In this document: positions 14,690 through 23,541 of the stretch, piece by piece | Layout: each line of letters opens with the position of its first letter | How positions within the stretch are numbered: position 1 is the first letter of the stretch | Origin: Psychrosphaera sp. | Lineage (GTDB): Bacteria; Pseudomonadota; Gammaproteobacteria; Enterobacterales; Alteromonadaceae | Reading direction: 5' to 3' | DNA: 25,220 nucleotides | Assembly: GCA_028098005.1 (NCBI GenBank) | Contig: JAOHFM010000019.1 | Span: 1 to 25,220, forward strand | Notes under the pieces: model-generated | What the model was told of the DNA's origin: nothing | Seen by the model: the letters and a program-made list of their open reading frames with translations, nothing else | Database searches by the model: none | Position numbers and translations under genes: made by a program

Positions 14690-15639
14690 TACGACTGTCC
14701 TTCATCAAGGGAAACATTGTCATCCGATTCCGAGTTATGATTAGCAACGGCATTTAGGTAAATAGTATGTAAAGTCTGTGACTGATTTTTTAATTCCACT
14801 ACATTGCCAATTTCGCTAAGTAGCGGCAGTAGTTCATTTAACGTTTGGTGGTTATGCAAGGTAACAAGTAGTTGATTGGCTTTGATGGCCTCGACTGTAT
14901 ATTTACTTTTTATTTTATCGAGGGAACCTAACGGCTGTTCAGGTGTGTAGCGAACATGTATAACGGCTGCTTGTTTGGCTAACAAAATATCTTCTAAGTC
15001 ACCGTAAATAACGGCTGTTCCTTGGTTTAGTAATAAAACTCTGTCTGCAAGCTTCTCGACCATTGCCATTTGGTGAGCGCTTAAAATTACCGTCATCCCT
15101 TGCTGTTTAAGCTCCGCTAAAAATTGCACAACCAACTCTTGATTGATTGGATCCAAACCGGAAAACGGCTCGTCAAGAATAACCCACTTTGGCTGATGTA
15201 AAACCGCACTTATGAGCTGAACCTTTTGCTGGTTACCTTTCGACAGAGCCTTAAGTTGCTCGTCTATTCGGGTGGTTAAACTGAACTTATCTAACCAATA
15301 AGCACAACGTTCTTCAAAGTCACCCTTCTCAACGCCATGCAAAGTAGCAAAAAACTCTAAATTTTGTTTTACGGTTTTCTCAGGGTATAACCCCCGGTCT
15401 TCCGGCAAGTAACCTAATAAATGGGACGGGATTGAACGATAACTTTCTGAATTATCCGTTAATAAAATTGAACCACTATCCGGTTGAGTAAAGCCTACTA
15501 ACATCTTAACAAGTGATGACTTTCCTGCACCATTAGGTCCTAAAAGTGCAAATATCTCCCCGGGGTTAACCTCAAATGACAACCCATTGACCGCGGTAAC
15601 ACTTTGATAGTGCTTCTCTAGAAGGTTTACTTTTAACAT
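14689..15639 (-). CDS. ABC-2 type transporter ATP-binding protein, NatA-like
   Basis: 316 residues with all ATPase motifs: Walker A GPNGAGKSS (35-43), Q-loop VGFTQP, signature LSKGNQQKV, Walker B VILDEPFSGLDP and the His switch LSAHQM. The C-terminal extension of about 90 residues is typical of NatA/CcmA-type subunits. It energises the permease encoded next. The ATG at 15639 is preferred over the TTG at 15642, since AGGGAAG lies just upstream with suitable spacing to the ATG. It is the first gene of a four-gene leftward operon (ATPase, permease, SPFH, exported protein). A TATAAT -10-like box lies on the minus strand at 15670-15675, without a good -35. Confidence 0.92.
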   Translation of the reverse strand: MLKVNLLEKHYQSVTAVNGLSFEVNPGEIFALLGPNGAGKSSLVKMLVGFTQPDSGSILLTDNSESYRSIPSHLLGYLPEDRGLYPEKTVKQNLEFFATLHGVEKGDFEERCAYWLDKFSLTTRIDEQLKALSKGNQQKVQLISAVLHQPKWVILDEPFSGLDPINQELVVQFLAELKQQGMTVILSAHQMAMVEKLADRVLLLNQGTAVIYGDLEDILLAKQAAVIHVRYTPEQPLGSLDKIKSKYTVEAIKANQLLVTLHNHQTLNELLPLLSEIGNVVELKNQSQTLHTIYLNAVANHNSESDDNVSLDEGQS

Positions 15640-15803
15640 CAACTTCCCTGTTTAAATTTTAGATTGGTGATTATACTCAAGTCATATCGACAATATTTAA
15701 GTGCTCTAAAATAGCCAAATTAGTAATAAAATGCACTAAAAACCTATTTTTAAAATGTGTTAAAACGTTTCTAAAACATACGCATGAGATTAAAGGATTA
15801 CAT

Positions 15804-16565
15804 ATGCTTCGCTTTTTCTTACCTCTCCCTTTATTGGTATTCGCTGGTTTTCTATCAAATTTTGCCCTCGCAACTAAAACCGACAAATTGTCCCTACCAA
15901 ACTACGAACCTGAGACACCTTTTGTTTTACATTGGGCATTTATGGATTTTCCGCCACTGGTCTCTGTAAATGACAACGGCGATGCTACTGGTGAGCTTGT
16001 GACATTAATGAATAAAATATCTGAGGTCAGTGGCATAAGGTATAAAGCTCACAAACTCCCTAACCTGCGCGCCATTTTTAATTTAAATCAAGACAGAAAC
16101 AATTTCTCTATCGCCGTAAAAGAATTAGTCACTAACAAAGATCAATTTGTACTTAGCAAAATGCCAGTGGCGACATTACAACTGCAAATTGTATGGAAAA
16201 GTACCAGCACTCCAGTGAAGTCGGTGGATGAACTAAAGAATAAAGACTTGATTTTGCTCACAGGTTATACCTATGGCGGTTTAGTAAAAAACGTCTCTTC
16301 GCTATCAAAAAGTGTCATTAATGTATCAGATCATCAAAGAGCGATAACGGCCTTAGAAAAAGATAGAGGTGAATATGCGTTAACCTATAAAGTGGCCAGT
16401 GATCATGTAATGAACAAGTTAGAAAAATCCAAATTTAATCATATTGTTATCGATGAGCTTGACCTTTTTTTTATACTTAATGGTAGTGTCCCCAATGCTA
16501 CAACAGTGATGCAAAAGCTAGAGGAGTCGTACTTATCAATAATGAACGCTAGCGCTCCTTATTAA
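15804..16565 (+). CDS. Periplasmic solute-binding protein, family 3-like (SBP_bac_3)
   Basis: 253 residues with a signal peptide (FFLPLPLLVFAGFLSNFALA). The mature part has the family 3 layout: a first strand FVLHWAFMDFPPLVSVNDNG followed by ATGELVTLMNKISEVSGIRYKAH, then VDELKNKDLILLTGYTYGGL (second-lobe binding loop) and AITALEKDRGEYALTYKVASDHVM. This fold binds polar amino acids and similar small ligands. There are no permease or ATPase genes for it nearby. The next gene is a membrane diguanylate cyclase, so the protein may act as a ligand sensor; this is inference. AAGGA precedes the ATG. Orphan proteins of this kind are common in Alteromonadales. Confidence 0.8.
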   Translation: MLRFFLPLPLLVFAGFLSNFALATKTDKLSLPNYEPETPFVLHWAFMDFPPLVSVNDNGDATGELVTLMNKISEVSGIRYKAHKLPNLRAIFNLNQDRNNFSIAVKELVTNKDQFVLSKMPVATLQLQIVWKSTSTPVKSVDELKNKDLILLTGYTYGGLVKNVSSLSKSVINVSDHQRAITALEKDRGEYALTYKVASDHVMNKLEKSKFNHIVIDELDLFFILNGSVPNATTVMQKLEESYLSIMNASAPY

Positions 16566-16673
16566 TAAACTCGTTGAGTAAACACAACAAATCGTTTAAA
16601 TTACCGCCTTTTAAAATTTCACGTTTTTATAATCAAATTCATAGGACGTACAACAGTCGTCGTAAAGGTAAGC

Positions 16674-18464
16674 ATGCCGTATTTTCCCGAGAATATTACA
16701 CGATTCACGCTCTTCATCTTCGTGATTTTATCACTTGGTTACGCGTCGGCTAATGTTAAAGAAAAAAACACTCCACACGTTATCGAAATTCCCGCTTATA
16801 AAAGTGGTACACCCGGTAAGTTAATTCAATATTTTCAAGAACGAGACGCTCGTTTAACTTTACAACAAGCGCAACAACACTTCGCATCTAAACAAGTGAA
16901 AAAAGGCAGTAGTGACTCAATCGCACTTGGAATCGGTGTGGACCCTGTTTGGTTGAAGTTCAGCGTTAACAATACACAAATTAACTCTATTAATTATCGT
17001 CTCGCGATAGAAACACCGTGGTTAGATTATGTGGACACATATTTACTACAAGGTGGTCAACTACAACGACATATATCCGGTGGCGACGCTATTCCCTTTG
17101 ATGAAAGACCTATGCAATATCGCTTTTATGGTTTTGAACATGATTATAGTCCGGGCATAACAGAGATTTTAATTCGAGTTGAATCTATTGGTCCTATGGC
17201 ATTGCCAATCCGATTTAGCGAAAGCCATGCTGCAATTTCTCGAGATATTTCAACGGGATATCAGTATGGTATTTTATGGGGCATTATGGCTGCGCTGGGG
17301 TTATATAACCTCGTTCTTTTCTTTTTTGTTAAACAAAAGATTTATGGCTTATATGCCCTATATCTCATTGGTTTTGTACTAAATAGCTTGTCCTATACAG
17401 GTCACATTCACGCTATTTATACACCAGACTTTGGTCCTTATTGGCAAGATTGGGTGGATATTACATTAATGCTTACATACAGTGTTGCCGGTCTACACTT
17501 TGCCAGACAGCTTCTAGAAACTAAATCGTATGCGCCGCTTTTAGACAAAATTGTTACTAGAACAACGATAATAATACCGGCAGCCATGTTGCTTGGTTTT
17601 ATCTTCAATCAATTAGCATTTTCCGTCATTCTAGCCTTTATTTTAAATAGTGGTTTTGTCGTTCTTTTTGTTGCAATGGGCCTATCTGCGCTAAAAGTTA
17701 ATAAGCCATTTGCTGTTATTTTCTTATTCTCTTCCGTACTTGCGGCCATTTGCATTACCATCTCCACTCTTGCCGTTGGCGGACTTTTAGTTCCTTACAA
17801 TGACATTACCTTTAAAGTCATTGAAGTGGGCGTGGCACTTGAAGCAATATTACTTGCTGTGATCCTTGCTCGCCAATTTAGAATGGCTCAGCTTGATAAG
17901 GTTATTGCTGAACGCTATGCCCGCACAGACTCTTTAACACAAGTAAATAATCGCCTTGGGTTTAACCAAATCACAGCGCCAATTTGGACTAACATTCTTC
18001 GAGAAAGTAGAGACGCTTCAATTGTTCTTATTGATGTCGACGATTTCAAAAGTATTAACGATAACTATGGGCACGCCTATGGTGACGAAGTATTAATTTC
18101 GATTGCAAAGTGTTTAAAAAGCACTGCGCGAAAAGGCGATATTGTAGCTAGGTGGGGAGGCGAAGAGTTTATTTTGTTTTTGCCGGAAACCTCACAAAGC
18201 CAAGCGTTAGTACAAGCAGAGCGATTAAGACTAGCATTGCAAAACATGAAAATGGAAATAAGACAAACACACAGTAGCTTAACGGTTAGTTTAGGCGTTG
18301 CGGGATCGGAAGGCAATCAAGAGTTCCCGGAAGTAGGAAACCTTAATTTAGTCGCTTTAACAACAGAAAAACTAATCAACTATGCCGATATTGCGCTATA
18401 CGAGGCGAAGCACACCGGCAAAAATAAAGTGTGTGGCTGGACTCAGTCTAAAAACCAGACATAA
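16674..18464 (+). CDS. 7TM-DISM diguanylate cyclase (GGDEF)
   Basis: 596 residues. Order: signal/first helix (1-25), an extracytoplasmic 7TMR-DISMED2-type beta domain (about 35-190; PVWLKFSVNN, YRLAIETPWLDYVDTYLL), seven membrane helices (about 195-405; YGILWGIMAALGLYNLVLFFF onward), a short linker and a C-terminal GGDEF domain (about 420-590). The catalytic loop reads GGEEF (495-499), which is active-type, and an allosteric I-site RKGD (486-489) stands five residues before it. TDSLTQVNNR and FKSINDNYGHAYGDE are the substrate-binding helices. It converts two GTP to c-di-GMP in response to an unknown extracytoplasmic signal, and can feedback-inhibit. SD AAGGT precedes the ATG. The periplasmic binding protein encoded just upstream is a candidate partner. 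Confidence 0.93.
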   Translation: MPYFPENITRFTLFIFVILSLGYASANVKEKNTPHVIEIPAYKSGTPGKLIQYFQERDARLTLQQAQQHFASKQVKKGSSDSIALGIGVDPVWLKFSVNNTQINSINYRLAIETPWLDYVDTYLLQGGQLQRHISGGDAIPFDERPMQYRFYGFEHDYSPGITEILIRVESIGPMALPIRFSESHAAISRDISTGYQYGILWGIMAALGLYNLVLFFFVKQKIYGLYALYLIGFVLNSLSYTGHIHAIYTPDFGPYWQDWVDITLMLTYSVAGLHFARQLLETKSYAPLLDKIVTRTTIIIPAAMLLGFIFNQLAFSVILAFILNSGFVVLFVAMGLSALKVNKPFAVIFLFSSVLAAICITISTLAVGGLLVPYNDITFKVIEVGVALEAILLAVILARQFRMAQLDKVIAERYARTDSLTQVNNRLGFNQITAPIWTNILRESRDASIVLIDVDDFKSINDNYGHAYGDEVLISIAKCLKSTARKGDIVARWGGEEFILFLPETSQSQALVQAERLRLALQNMKMEIRQTHSSLTVSLGVAGSEGNQEFPEVGNLNLVALTTEKLINYADIALYEAKHTGKNKVCGWTQSKNQT

Positions 18465-18524
18465 AGTAAACCACACACCTTGTTAAATTAACGTTTGATA
18501 GCGGTGCTCGCGCAACCGTTTCGG

Positions 18525-19181
18525 TTAAAGTACCGTTAAAACTTTATCCATATCAAGACGAGATTTTGGTAAGGCCGCGTTATAGTCTTCGTCTTCATGA
18601 TGATAACCAAATGCTAATGCCACTTCACAAACATAGCCATTTAACTCGTCTGCAAATAGCTCCCCTAATTTATCTTTATCCACCCCTTCCATAGGCGTAG
18701 AGTCTATTCCTAAGCGGGCTAGCGTATGCATTGTATTGCCTAAAGCCAAGTATAGTTGAGCTTTTGTCCACTCTGCGTTATTGCCCTTCTCATCTGTATT
18801 TAAGTCGACAAATGCAAATGCACCAAAAGCTTGTTCACGCTCTTCTTTCGGCGTTCTCGCATCTTCAATGCCTTTATCAACAACCGCCGCATAGTTCTCA
18901 CGTGTATAAGCAGGGTTGTAGGCAAAAAGAATTGTGTGTGAAGCAGCTTTTGCATGCGGTTGGTTAAACTGAAACATGTTTTCATATGAGTCATGTAAGC
19001 GTTGTTTCGCCGCGTCGCTTTCTATCACAATGAATTTCCACGGTTGTGAATTAATTGAAGAAGGCGAAAGGCGCATTGCTTCATAAAGCACAGCTAAATC
19101 TTCAGCTGAAACTTTTTTATCACTATTATATCGCTTGGCTGTATATCTTTTTTCTAAGTCATTAATAATCGGGTGTGTCAT
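18525..19181 (-). CDS. nfsB: Oxygen-insensitive NAD(P)H nitroreductase, NfsB-like
   Basis: 218 residues of the FMN-dependent nitroreductase family. KRYTAKRYN and SSINSQPWKFIVIE near the N-terminus bind the FMN phosphate; GNTMHTLARLGIDSTPMEG and the C-terminal DEDYNAALPKSRL match E. coli NfsB closely. It reduces nitroaromatics and quinones by two electrons with NAD(P)H in the cytosol as a homodimer. The ATG at 19181 is chosen: GGAG sits six bases upstream, whereas the in-frame GTG at 19184 leaves only three. It is convergent with the diguanylate cyclase and divergent from ybiT. The symbol is by similarity. Confidence 0.9.
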   Translation of the reverse strand: MTHPIINDLEKRYTAKRYNSDKKVSAEDLAVLYEAMRLSPSSINSQPWKFIVIESDAAKQRLHDSYENMFQFNQPHAKAASHTILFAYNPAYTRENYAAVVDKGIEDARTPKEEREQAFGAFAFVDLNTDEKGNNAEWTKAQLYLALGNTMHTLARLGIDSTPMEGVDKDKLGELFADELNGYVCEVALAFGYHHEDEDYNAALPKSRLDMDKVLTVL

Positions 19182-19317
19182 CACATTCTCCTTTAAGATT
19201 TACGGTAATAATAGGGACGAGAAAGTCAAAAACAATGCGGTTAAACACAGAAACACTATCTTTTTTATATTTATAATTGGCATTCGTTTGCCTTTAAATT
19301 GAGCATTATTTAACCTT

Positions 19318-19351
19318 AAAGTTCGACTTTAGAGTGATTACTCTGTATAGT
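19318..19351 (+). promoter_or_regulatory. Probable ybiT promoter with two small palindromes
   Basis: Two adjoining inverted repeats, AAAGT-TCG-ACTTT (19318-19330) and AGAGT-GATT-ACTCT (19331-19344), lie directly before a TATAGT -10 box (19346-19351). A weak -35 (TTCGAC or TCGACT) falls inside the first palindrome. The position about 80 nt before the GTG start fits the ybiT promoter; whether the palindromes bind a protein is unknown. Confidence 0.4.
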
Positions 19352-19428
19352 GCGCGCCCTCTAGTTAGCATAACTGGCAAACAGACCAGTTTTGTGTTCT
19401 GAACGCCCTCAATATCAGGACATTTCTA

Positions 19429-21033
19429 GTGATTACTACCGCAAATATCACCATGCAGTTTGGCGCCACGCCATTATTTGAAAACATTTCAGCCCAATTT
19501 GGTCATGGCAACCGCTATGGATTAATAGGCGCAAACGGTTGCGGTAAGTCAACCTTTATGAAGATTCTAAGTGGTGCCCTTTCTCCAACTTCAGGGAATG
19601 TTTCCATTACGCCTGGAAATAAACTCGGTGTACTTAGTCAGGATCAGTTTGCTTTTGAAGAATATACTGTTGTAGACGCGGTTATCATGGGCGATACAAA
19701 GCTTTGGGAAGTTAAAAAAGAACGCGACCGTATTTATTCACTGCCTGAAATGTCAGAAGAAGACGGCATGAAAGTCGCCGACTTAGAAACTGAATTCGCT
19801 GAAATGGATGGCTACACAGCAGAGTCTCGTGCGGGTGAAATCCTATTGGAAGCTGGTATTGCCGAGGAGTTTCACTTTGGACTAATGAGCCAGGTTGCAC
19901 CTGGCTGGAAAGTACGAGTGTTGTTAGCACAAGCTCTTTTCTCAAACCCTGACATTTTATTGCTTGATGAACCTACCAACAACTTGGATATCCACTCAAT
20001 CAACTGGCTTGCTGAAGTTTTAAACGTTCGTAAATGTACCATGATCATCATTTCACACGATCGCCACTTTTTAAACTCAGTGTGTACTCATATGGCAGAT
20101 ATTGATTATGGTGAATTACGTATTTATCCTGGCAATTACGAAGACTTTATTGCGGCCTCTAGCTTAATCCGCGAACAGTTGTTGTCGGAAAATGACAAAA
20201 AGAGCGCTGAGATTGCCGAGCTCACAGCGTTTGTTGCACGATTTGGTGCAAACGCCTCAAAAGCTAAACAAGCCAGCTCCCGTGCTAAAAAATTAGATAA
20301 AATTGAATTGTCGGAAGTTAAATCATCAAGCCGACGTACCCCTTCTATTATGTTGAAACAAGATAAAAAACTTCATCGACAAGTTTTAATTTTAGAAGAG
20401 CTAGGGCATGGTTTTGACGAAGGGCCGTTATTTCAAAACGGCAACCTAATATTAGAAGCCGGTGCAAAGCTTGCTGTAATAGGCGAAAACGGCGCAGGAA
20501 AAACCACTTTCTTAAGATGTTTAATGGAAGAGCTTAAAGCTAATGAAGGCACGGTAAAGTGGTCTGAAAATGCCACAATTGGTTATTGCCCGCAAGACAG
20601 CACCACTGATTTTGATTGCGACCTTAGTTTATTCGATTGGTTAAGCCAATGGCGTACTAAAAAGCATGATGATTTGCAGGTTCGCGCTATGTTAGGTCGT
20701 TTACTCTTTACAGCCGATGACTTTGAGAAAAAAGTTAAGGTGTGTTCTGGTGGTGAAAAGAACCGTCTTTTATTTGGTAAGTTAATGATGGCCGACTTAA
20801 ACGTGCTAATCATGGATGAGCCTACAAACCACTTAGACATGGAGTCGATCGAAGCCTTAAATAGTGCTCTTAAAGACTTTGACGGAACACTTATCTTCGT
20901 TAGTCACGACACTCAATTTGTATCTTCATTGGCGAGTCATGTTATTGAGATTAAAAACCAAGGCATGGACATCTTCCACGGCTCTTATAGAGAATATAAA
21001 GCAAGCCAACGAATGAAAAGCAACGCCGCATAG
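19429..21033 (+). CDS. ybiT: ABC-F ATPase YbiT
   Basis: 534 residues, two ATPase domains and no membrane part, as in ABC-F translation factors that bind the ribosomal E site. First domain: Walker [10 protein letters not shown] (34-42), a degenerate signature [10 protein letters not shown] typical of YbiT, Walker [12 protein letters not shown]. The linker (about 240-320; [16 protein letters not shown]) contacts the ribosome. Second domain: Walker [10 protein letters not shown] (about 352), signature CSGGEKNRL, with Cys where most have Leu, and Walker [12 protein letters not shown]. Similarity to E. coli YbiT is strong over the whole length (for example [19 protein letters not shown] and LPEMSEEDG). 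The start is GTG with AGGA eight bases upstream. Monocistronic with its own terminator. Confidence 0.95.
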   Translation: MITTANITMQFGATPLFENISAQFGHGNRYGLIGANGCGKSTFMKILSGALSPTSGNVSITPGNKLGVLSQDQFAFEEYTVVDAVIMGDTKLWEVKKERDRIYSLPEMSEEDGMKVADLETEFAEMDGYTAESRAGEILLEAGIAEEFHFGLMSQVAPGWKVRVLLAQALFSNPDILLLDEPTNNLDIHSINWLAEVLNVRKCTMIIISHDRHFLNSVCTHMADIDYGELRIYPGNYEDFIAASSLIREQLLSENDKKSAEIAELTAFVARFGANASKAKQASSRAKKLDKIELSEVKSSSRRTPSIMLKQDKKLHRQVLILEELGHGFDEGPLFQNGNLILEAGAKLAVIGENGAGKTTFLRCLMEELKANEGTVKWSENATIGYCPQDSTTDFDCDLSLFDWLSQWRTKKHDDLQVRAMLGRLLFTADDFEKKVKVCSGGEKNRLLFGKLMMADLNVLIMDEPTNHLDMESIEALNSALKDFDGTLIFVSHDTQFVSSLASHVIEIKNQGMDIFHGSYREYKASQRMKSNAA

Positions 21034-21048
21034 CGCAGAGTTGCGCAC

Positions 21049-21069
21049 TAGATATTAGATATTAGATAT
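21049..21069. repeat. Three tandem TAGATAT units
   Basis: TAGATAT is repeated three times head to tail between the ybiT stop codon and its terminator. A small simple repeat, possibly length-variable by slippage; no function is indicated. Confidence 0.6.
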
Positions 21070-21071
21070 TG

Positions 21072-21102
21072 AAAAAGGAGCTTAAAGTAAGCTCCTTTTT
21101 TT
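21072..21102. terminator. Bidirectional terminator between ybiT and the MFS gene
   Basis: AAAAAGGAGCTTA (21072-21084) and TAAGCTCCTTTTT (21088-21100) form a 13-bp stem with a 3-nt loop, followed by further Ts on the plus strand. The mirrored A-run gives a T-tract on the minus strand, so it can end both convergent transcripts. Confidence 0.88.
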
Positions 21103-21162
21103 GTTTTATCGCATTTATTAAATAATGTTACCGGAGTACTCGAGTTACCTCATAAGTTAACG

Positions 21163-22329
21163 TTACATCGCGTGCTTTTTGTCTAATGAACCACTTAAAC
21201 GAGTAAGCGCAATTGCCACTACAACAATCAGTCCGCCAACCCAAGGCGTATCCATCATTGTATACTCTTCAACAATAAGACCACCACTAAATGCCCCCAA
21301 GGCGATGCCAACATTAAATGCCGCTATATTTAAACCTGAGGCAACATCTACTGAATCTGGTGTGTATTTTTCAGCTAAATTTACAACGTATATTTGTAAA
21401 CCAGGTACATTACCAAAAGCAAAGCCGCCCCACACTAATATAGTCACAACAGCAGCAACAGGGTGTACAGCGGTAACGCTGAATATAAATAATACCGAAG
21501 CCAGGCCGCCAAAAATAATGGTTAGAGCTTTAATCGGCCCCAATTTGTCCGCCAGTTTACCGCCCCAAATATTTCCTATGGCAACGGATACACCGTATAC
21601 CAATAAAATCACACCAATCGCATTATCACCAAACCCTGACACAGACTTAAGAATAGGAGCAAGGTACGTAAAGGCGACAAACGTTCCTCCATAACCAACA
21701 GCCGTGATTGCATAAACCAATAAAAGCCTTGGATGAGCTAGAACTTTAAATTGCTTCATAACACTTACTGGCTTTGACTGTTGAAGATTATTCGGCACTA
21801 ATATAGCACTACCAATTAACGCAATCAGACCCAGAATTGAAACCGTTAAAAACGTTGCTTCCCATCCCCAGTATTGACCAATATAGGTACCTAGAGGAAC
21901 ACCTGTGACTAACGCAACCGTTAAACCTGTAAACATAATCGCAATAGCGCTAGCGCCCTTCTCTTTTGGTACTAATCCTGTGGCAATAGTTGACCCAATT
22001 GAGAAAAATACACCGTGTGCTAACCCTGTTAAAATTCTTGCAACTATTAGTGCCTCAAACGTTGGCGCTTGCCACGCTACTAAGTTGCCGAGCACGAATA
22101 GAGCCATGACCGACAACAACACGGTTTTTCTGTTCCATCTACCGGTTAGTGCGGTTAATACTGGCGCCCCAACTGCAACGCCTAGCGCATATAGGCTAAC
22201 AAGCAACCCTGCAGAAGGTATCGTGATATTAAGATCTGCAGCCATTGTTGGTAGTAACCCAACAATAACAAACTCTGTGGTTCCAATTGCAAAGGCGCTA
22301 AGCGCCAGAGCGAGTAAAGCTAATGGCAT
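21163..22329 (-). CDS. MFS efflux transporter, DHA1 family (AraJ/YdhP-like)
   Basis: 388 residues with twelve predicted membrane helices. The N-terminus LALSAFAIGTTEFVIVGLLPTMAADL is the typical opening of the AraJ/YdhP/sugar-efflux group of DHA1 proteins, and LTGRWNRKTVLL is motif A between helices 2 and 3. Further helices include GTYIGQYWGWEATFLTVSIL. It is a proton-driven exporter of an unknown small molecule (drug, sugar or metabolite) in the inner membrane. GGAG stands six bases before the ATG. It is divergent from a LysR regulator with about 120 bp between, a usual regulator-target arrangement. Confidence 0.92.
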   Translation of the reverse strand: MPLALLALALSAFAIGTTEFVIVGLLPTMAADLNITIPSAGLLVSLYALGVAVGAPVLTALTGRWNRKTVLLSVMALFVLGNLVAWQAPTFEALIVARILTGLAHGVFFSIGSTIATGLVPKEKGASAIAIMFTGLTVALVTGVPLGTYIGQYWGWEATFLTVSILGLIALIGSAILVPNNLQQSKPVSVMKQFKVLAHPRLLLVYAITAVGYGGTFVAFTYLAPILKSVSGFGDNAIGVILLVYGVSVAIGNIWGGKLADKLGPIKALTIIFGGLASVLFIFSVTAVHPVAAVVTILVWGGFAFGNVPGLQIYVVNLAEKYTPDSVDVASGLNIAAFNVGIALGAFSGGLIVEEYTMMDTPWVGGLIVVVAIALTRLSGSLDKKHAM

Positions 22330-22403
22330 TATATTCTCCAGTTAAATTAGTAAGTGCTCAGACCAAGAGCACATTGTGTTAAGGCGCACATTATTGCTTG
22401 CTA

Positions 22404-22418
22404 TTTATTTGTAATAAA
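22404..22418. promoter_or_regulatory. Possible LysR-type binding site
   Basis: TTTATT-TGT-AATAAA is a perfect 6-bp inverted repeat with a 3-bp spacer; it contains T-N11-A, the LysR box pattern. It lies in the 120-bp region between the divergent MFS and LysR genes, about 75 nt from the MFS start. A/T-rich palindromes are common in this genome, so the evidence is modest. Confidence 0.4.
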
Positions 22419-22449
22419 CGGCATAATTATCAAATTACTTTTGTAAAAA

Positions 22450-23352
22450 ATGATACCAATGAGTTTAAGAACCCGATCTGATGATTTAGAAGTACTGCTT
22501 GCCGTCGCTGAGTTTGGCGGCTTTTCTGCTGCGGCGAACGCCCTAGATATGCAAGTAGCAAGAGTTTCTCGTTCCGTCAGTAAAGTGGAGGAGCAACTTG
22601 GCGCTGCCATTTTTACAAGAACAACACGGCAAGTTAGACTAACCGATGAAGGTTACGCTTTTGTTGAGTCCGTAAAACAAGCTTTAGAGCACATTCAGCT
22701 TGCTGAAAACGCCATTATACAAGTTGGTGAATTGCCGAAGGGTAAACTAAGAGTTGATGCTGCGAGCCCATTTTTACTTCATCAAGTTGTGCCTCTGATT
22801 AACGGTTTCAAAAAGGCCTTTCCAGACATTGAGCTTGAATTAACCTCTAGTGAAGAATTTGTCGACCTCATTGAAAAACGAACAGACATAGCGATTAGAA
22901 TAGGAAAATTAGAAGATTCATCGTTGAAGGCAAGAGCCTTAGGAAAAAGCCCATTGTGCATTGTTGCCAGTCCACAATACTTGTCTCAACATAAGCCGAT
23001 CACGAAACCCAACGACCTTAACAATCATCAAACTATCGGATTTTCAACTATAAAACAGCTAAACAAGTGGCCGCTTAAAGGCTTGCCTACCTATTTACCT
23101 TCTATTGCTGCAAGCAGTGGAGAAACAATTAGGCAATTGGCTGTATCTGGAAATGGGATCGCTTGTTTATCGTCTTTTATGATTGAAGACGATATAAACC
23201 AAGGGCGGTTAGTTAAACTTCTACAACCTTATGTAAAGTCTAGCGACTTAGACAGAGAGCTAGTTAACGCCGTGTATTACCCATCATCAACTATCGCAAA
23301 GCGCATTAATGCTTTTCTTGATTACATTAAGCCAAGATTAAAACTGGTCTAA
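22450..23352 (+). CDS. LysR-family transcriptional regulator
   Basis: 300 residues. The N-terminal winged HTH reads LEVLLAVAEFGGFSAAANAL, then MQVARVSRSVSKVEEQLGAAIFTRTTRQVRLTDEG. The C-terminal substrate-binding domain (about 90-295; GKLRVDAASPFLLHQVVPLI, DIAIRIGKLEDSSLKAR) resembles members of the group that control oxidoreductases and efflux genes. The start is uncertain: ATG at 22450 or 22459, neither with a clear SD. The product most likely regulates the divergent MFS gene and itself, with an unknown small-molecule inducer. Confidence 0.92.
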   Translation: MIPMSLRTRSDDLEVLLAVAEFGGFSAAANALDMQVARVSRSVSKVEEQLGAAIFTRTTRQVRLTDEGYAFVESVKQALEHIQLAENAIIQVGELPKGKLRVDAASPFLLHQVVPLINGFKKAFPDIELELTSSEEFVDLIEKRTDIAIRIGKLEDSSLKARALGKSPLCIVASPQYLSQHKPITKPNDLNNHQTIGFSTIKQLNKWPLKGLPTYLPSIAASSGETIRQLAVSGNGIACLSSFMIEDDINQGRLVKLLQPYVKSSDLDRELVNAVYYPSSTIAKRINAFLDYIKPRLKLV

Positions 23353-23484
23353 ATGTTTAGTGCTACTATAAACCAAGGTTGTTAGGCCATAGAAGATTCG
23401 TCACCAACCTTAAAGTTAATTAAATGAGCGTAGGCACCTCATCTTTAGTGAGCTGAAGATAACTAAAAAATAGTAAAAGTAAAC

Positions 23485-23532
23485 TTGCCAAACCAACATA
23501 ACAAAAATATTATATAACAAAATTGTTATATA
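23485..23532 (+). promoter_or_regulatory. ars promoter and ArsR-type operator
   Basis: TTGCCA (23485-23490), 17 bp, TATTAT (23508-23513) is a good sigma70 promoter. It overlaps a perfect inverted repeat: TATATAACAA (23511-23520), spacer AA, TTGTTATATA (23523-23532). The repeat covers the predicted transcription start and ends nine bases before the ATG of the ArsC-ArsR fusion, so it should be that protein's autoregulatory operator. Confidence 0.75.
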
Positions 23533-23541
23533 GAGATTGTA

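Noticed and set aside
18514..18526. AACCG-TTT-CGGTT hairpin as terminator between the cyclase and nfsB genes
   Set aside because: Short stem, overlaps the nfsB stop codon and no T-run follows on either strand.
21049..21069. TAGATAT triplication as a phase-variation tract
   Set aside because: It is outside any coding or promoter region, between the ybiT stop and its terminator, so length change would have no obvious effect.
21179..21694. Open frame of 171 codons on the plus strand
   Set aside because: It is antisense to the well-supported MFS gene, has a low-complexity Thr/Pro/Ile-rich translation and no ribosome-binding site; a shadow of membrane-protein coding.
21905..22345. Open frame of 146 codons on the plus strand
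   Set aside because: Also antisense to the MFS gene and without family features; a codon-composition shadow.
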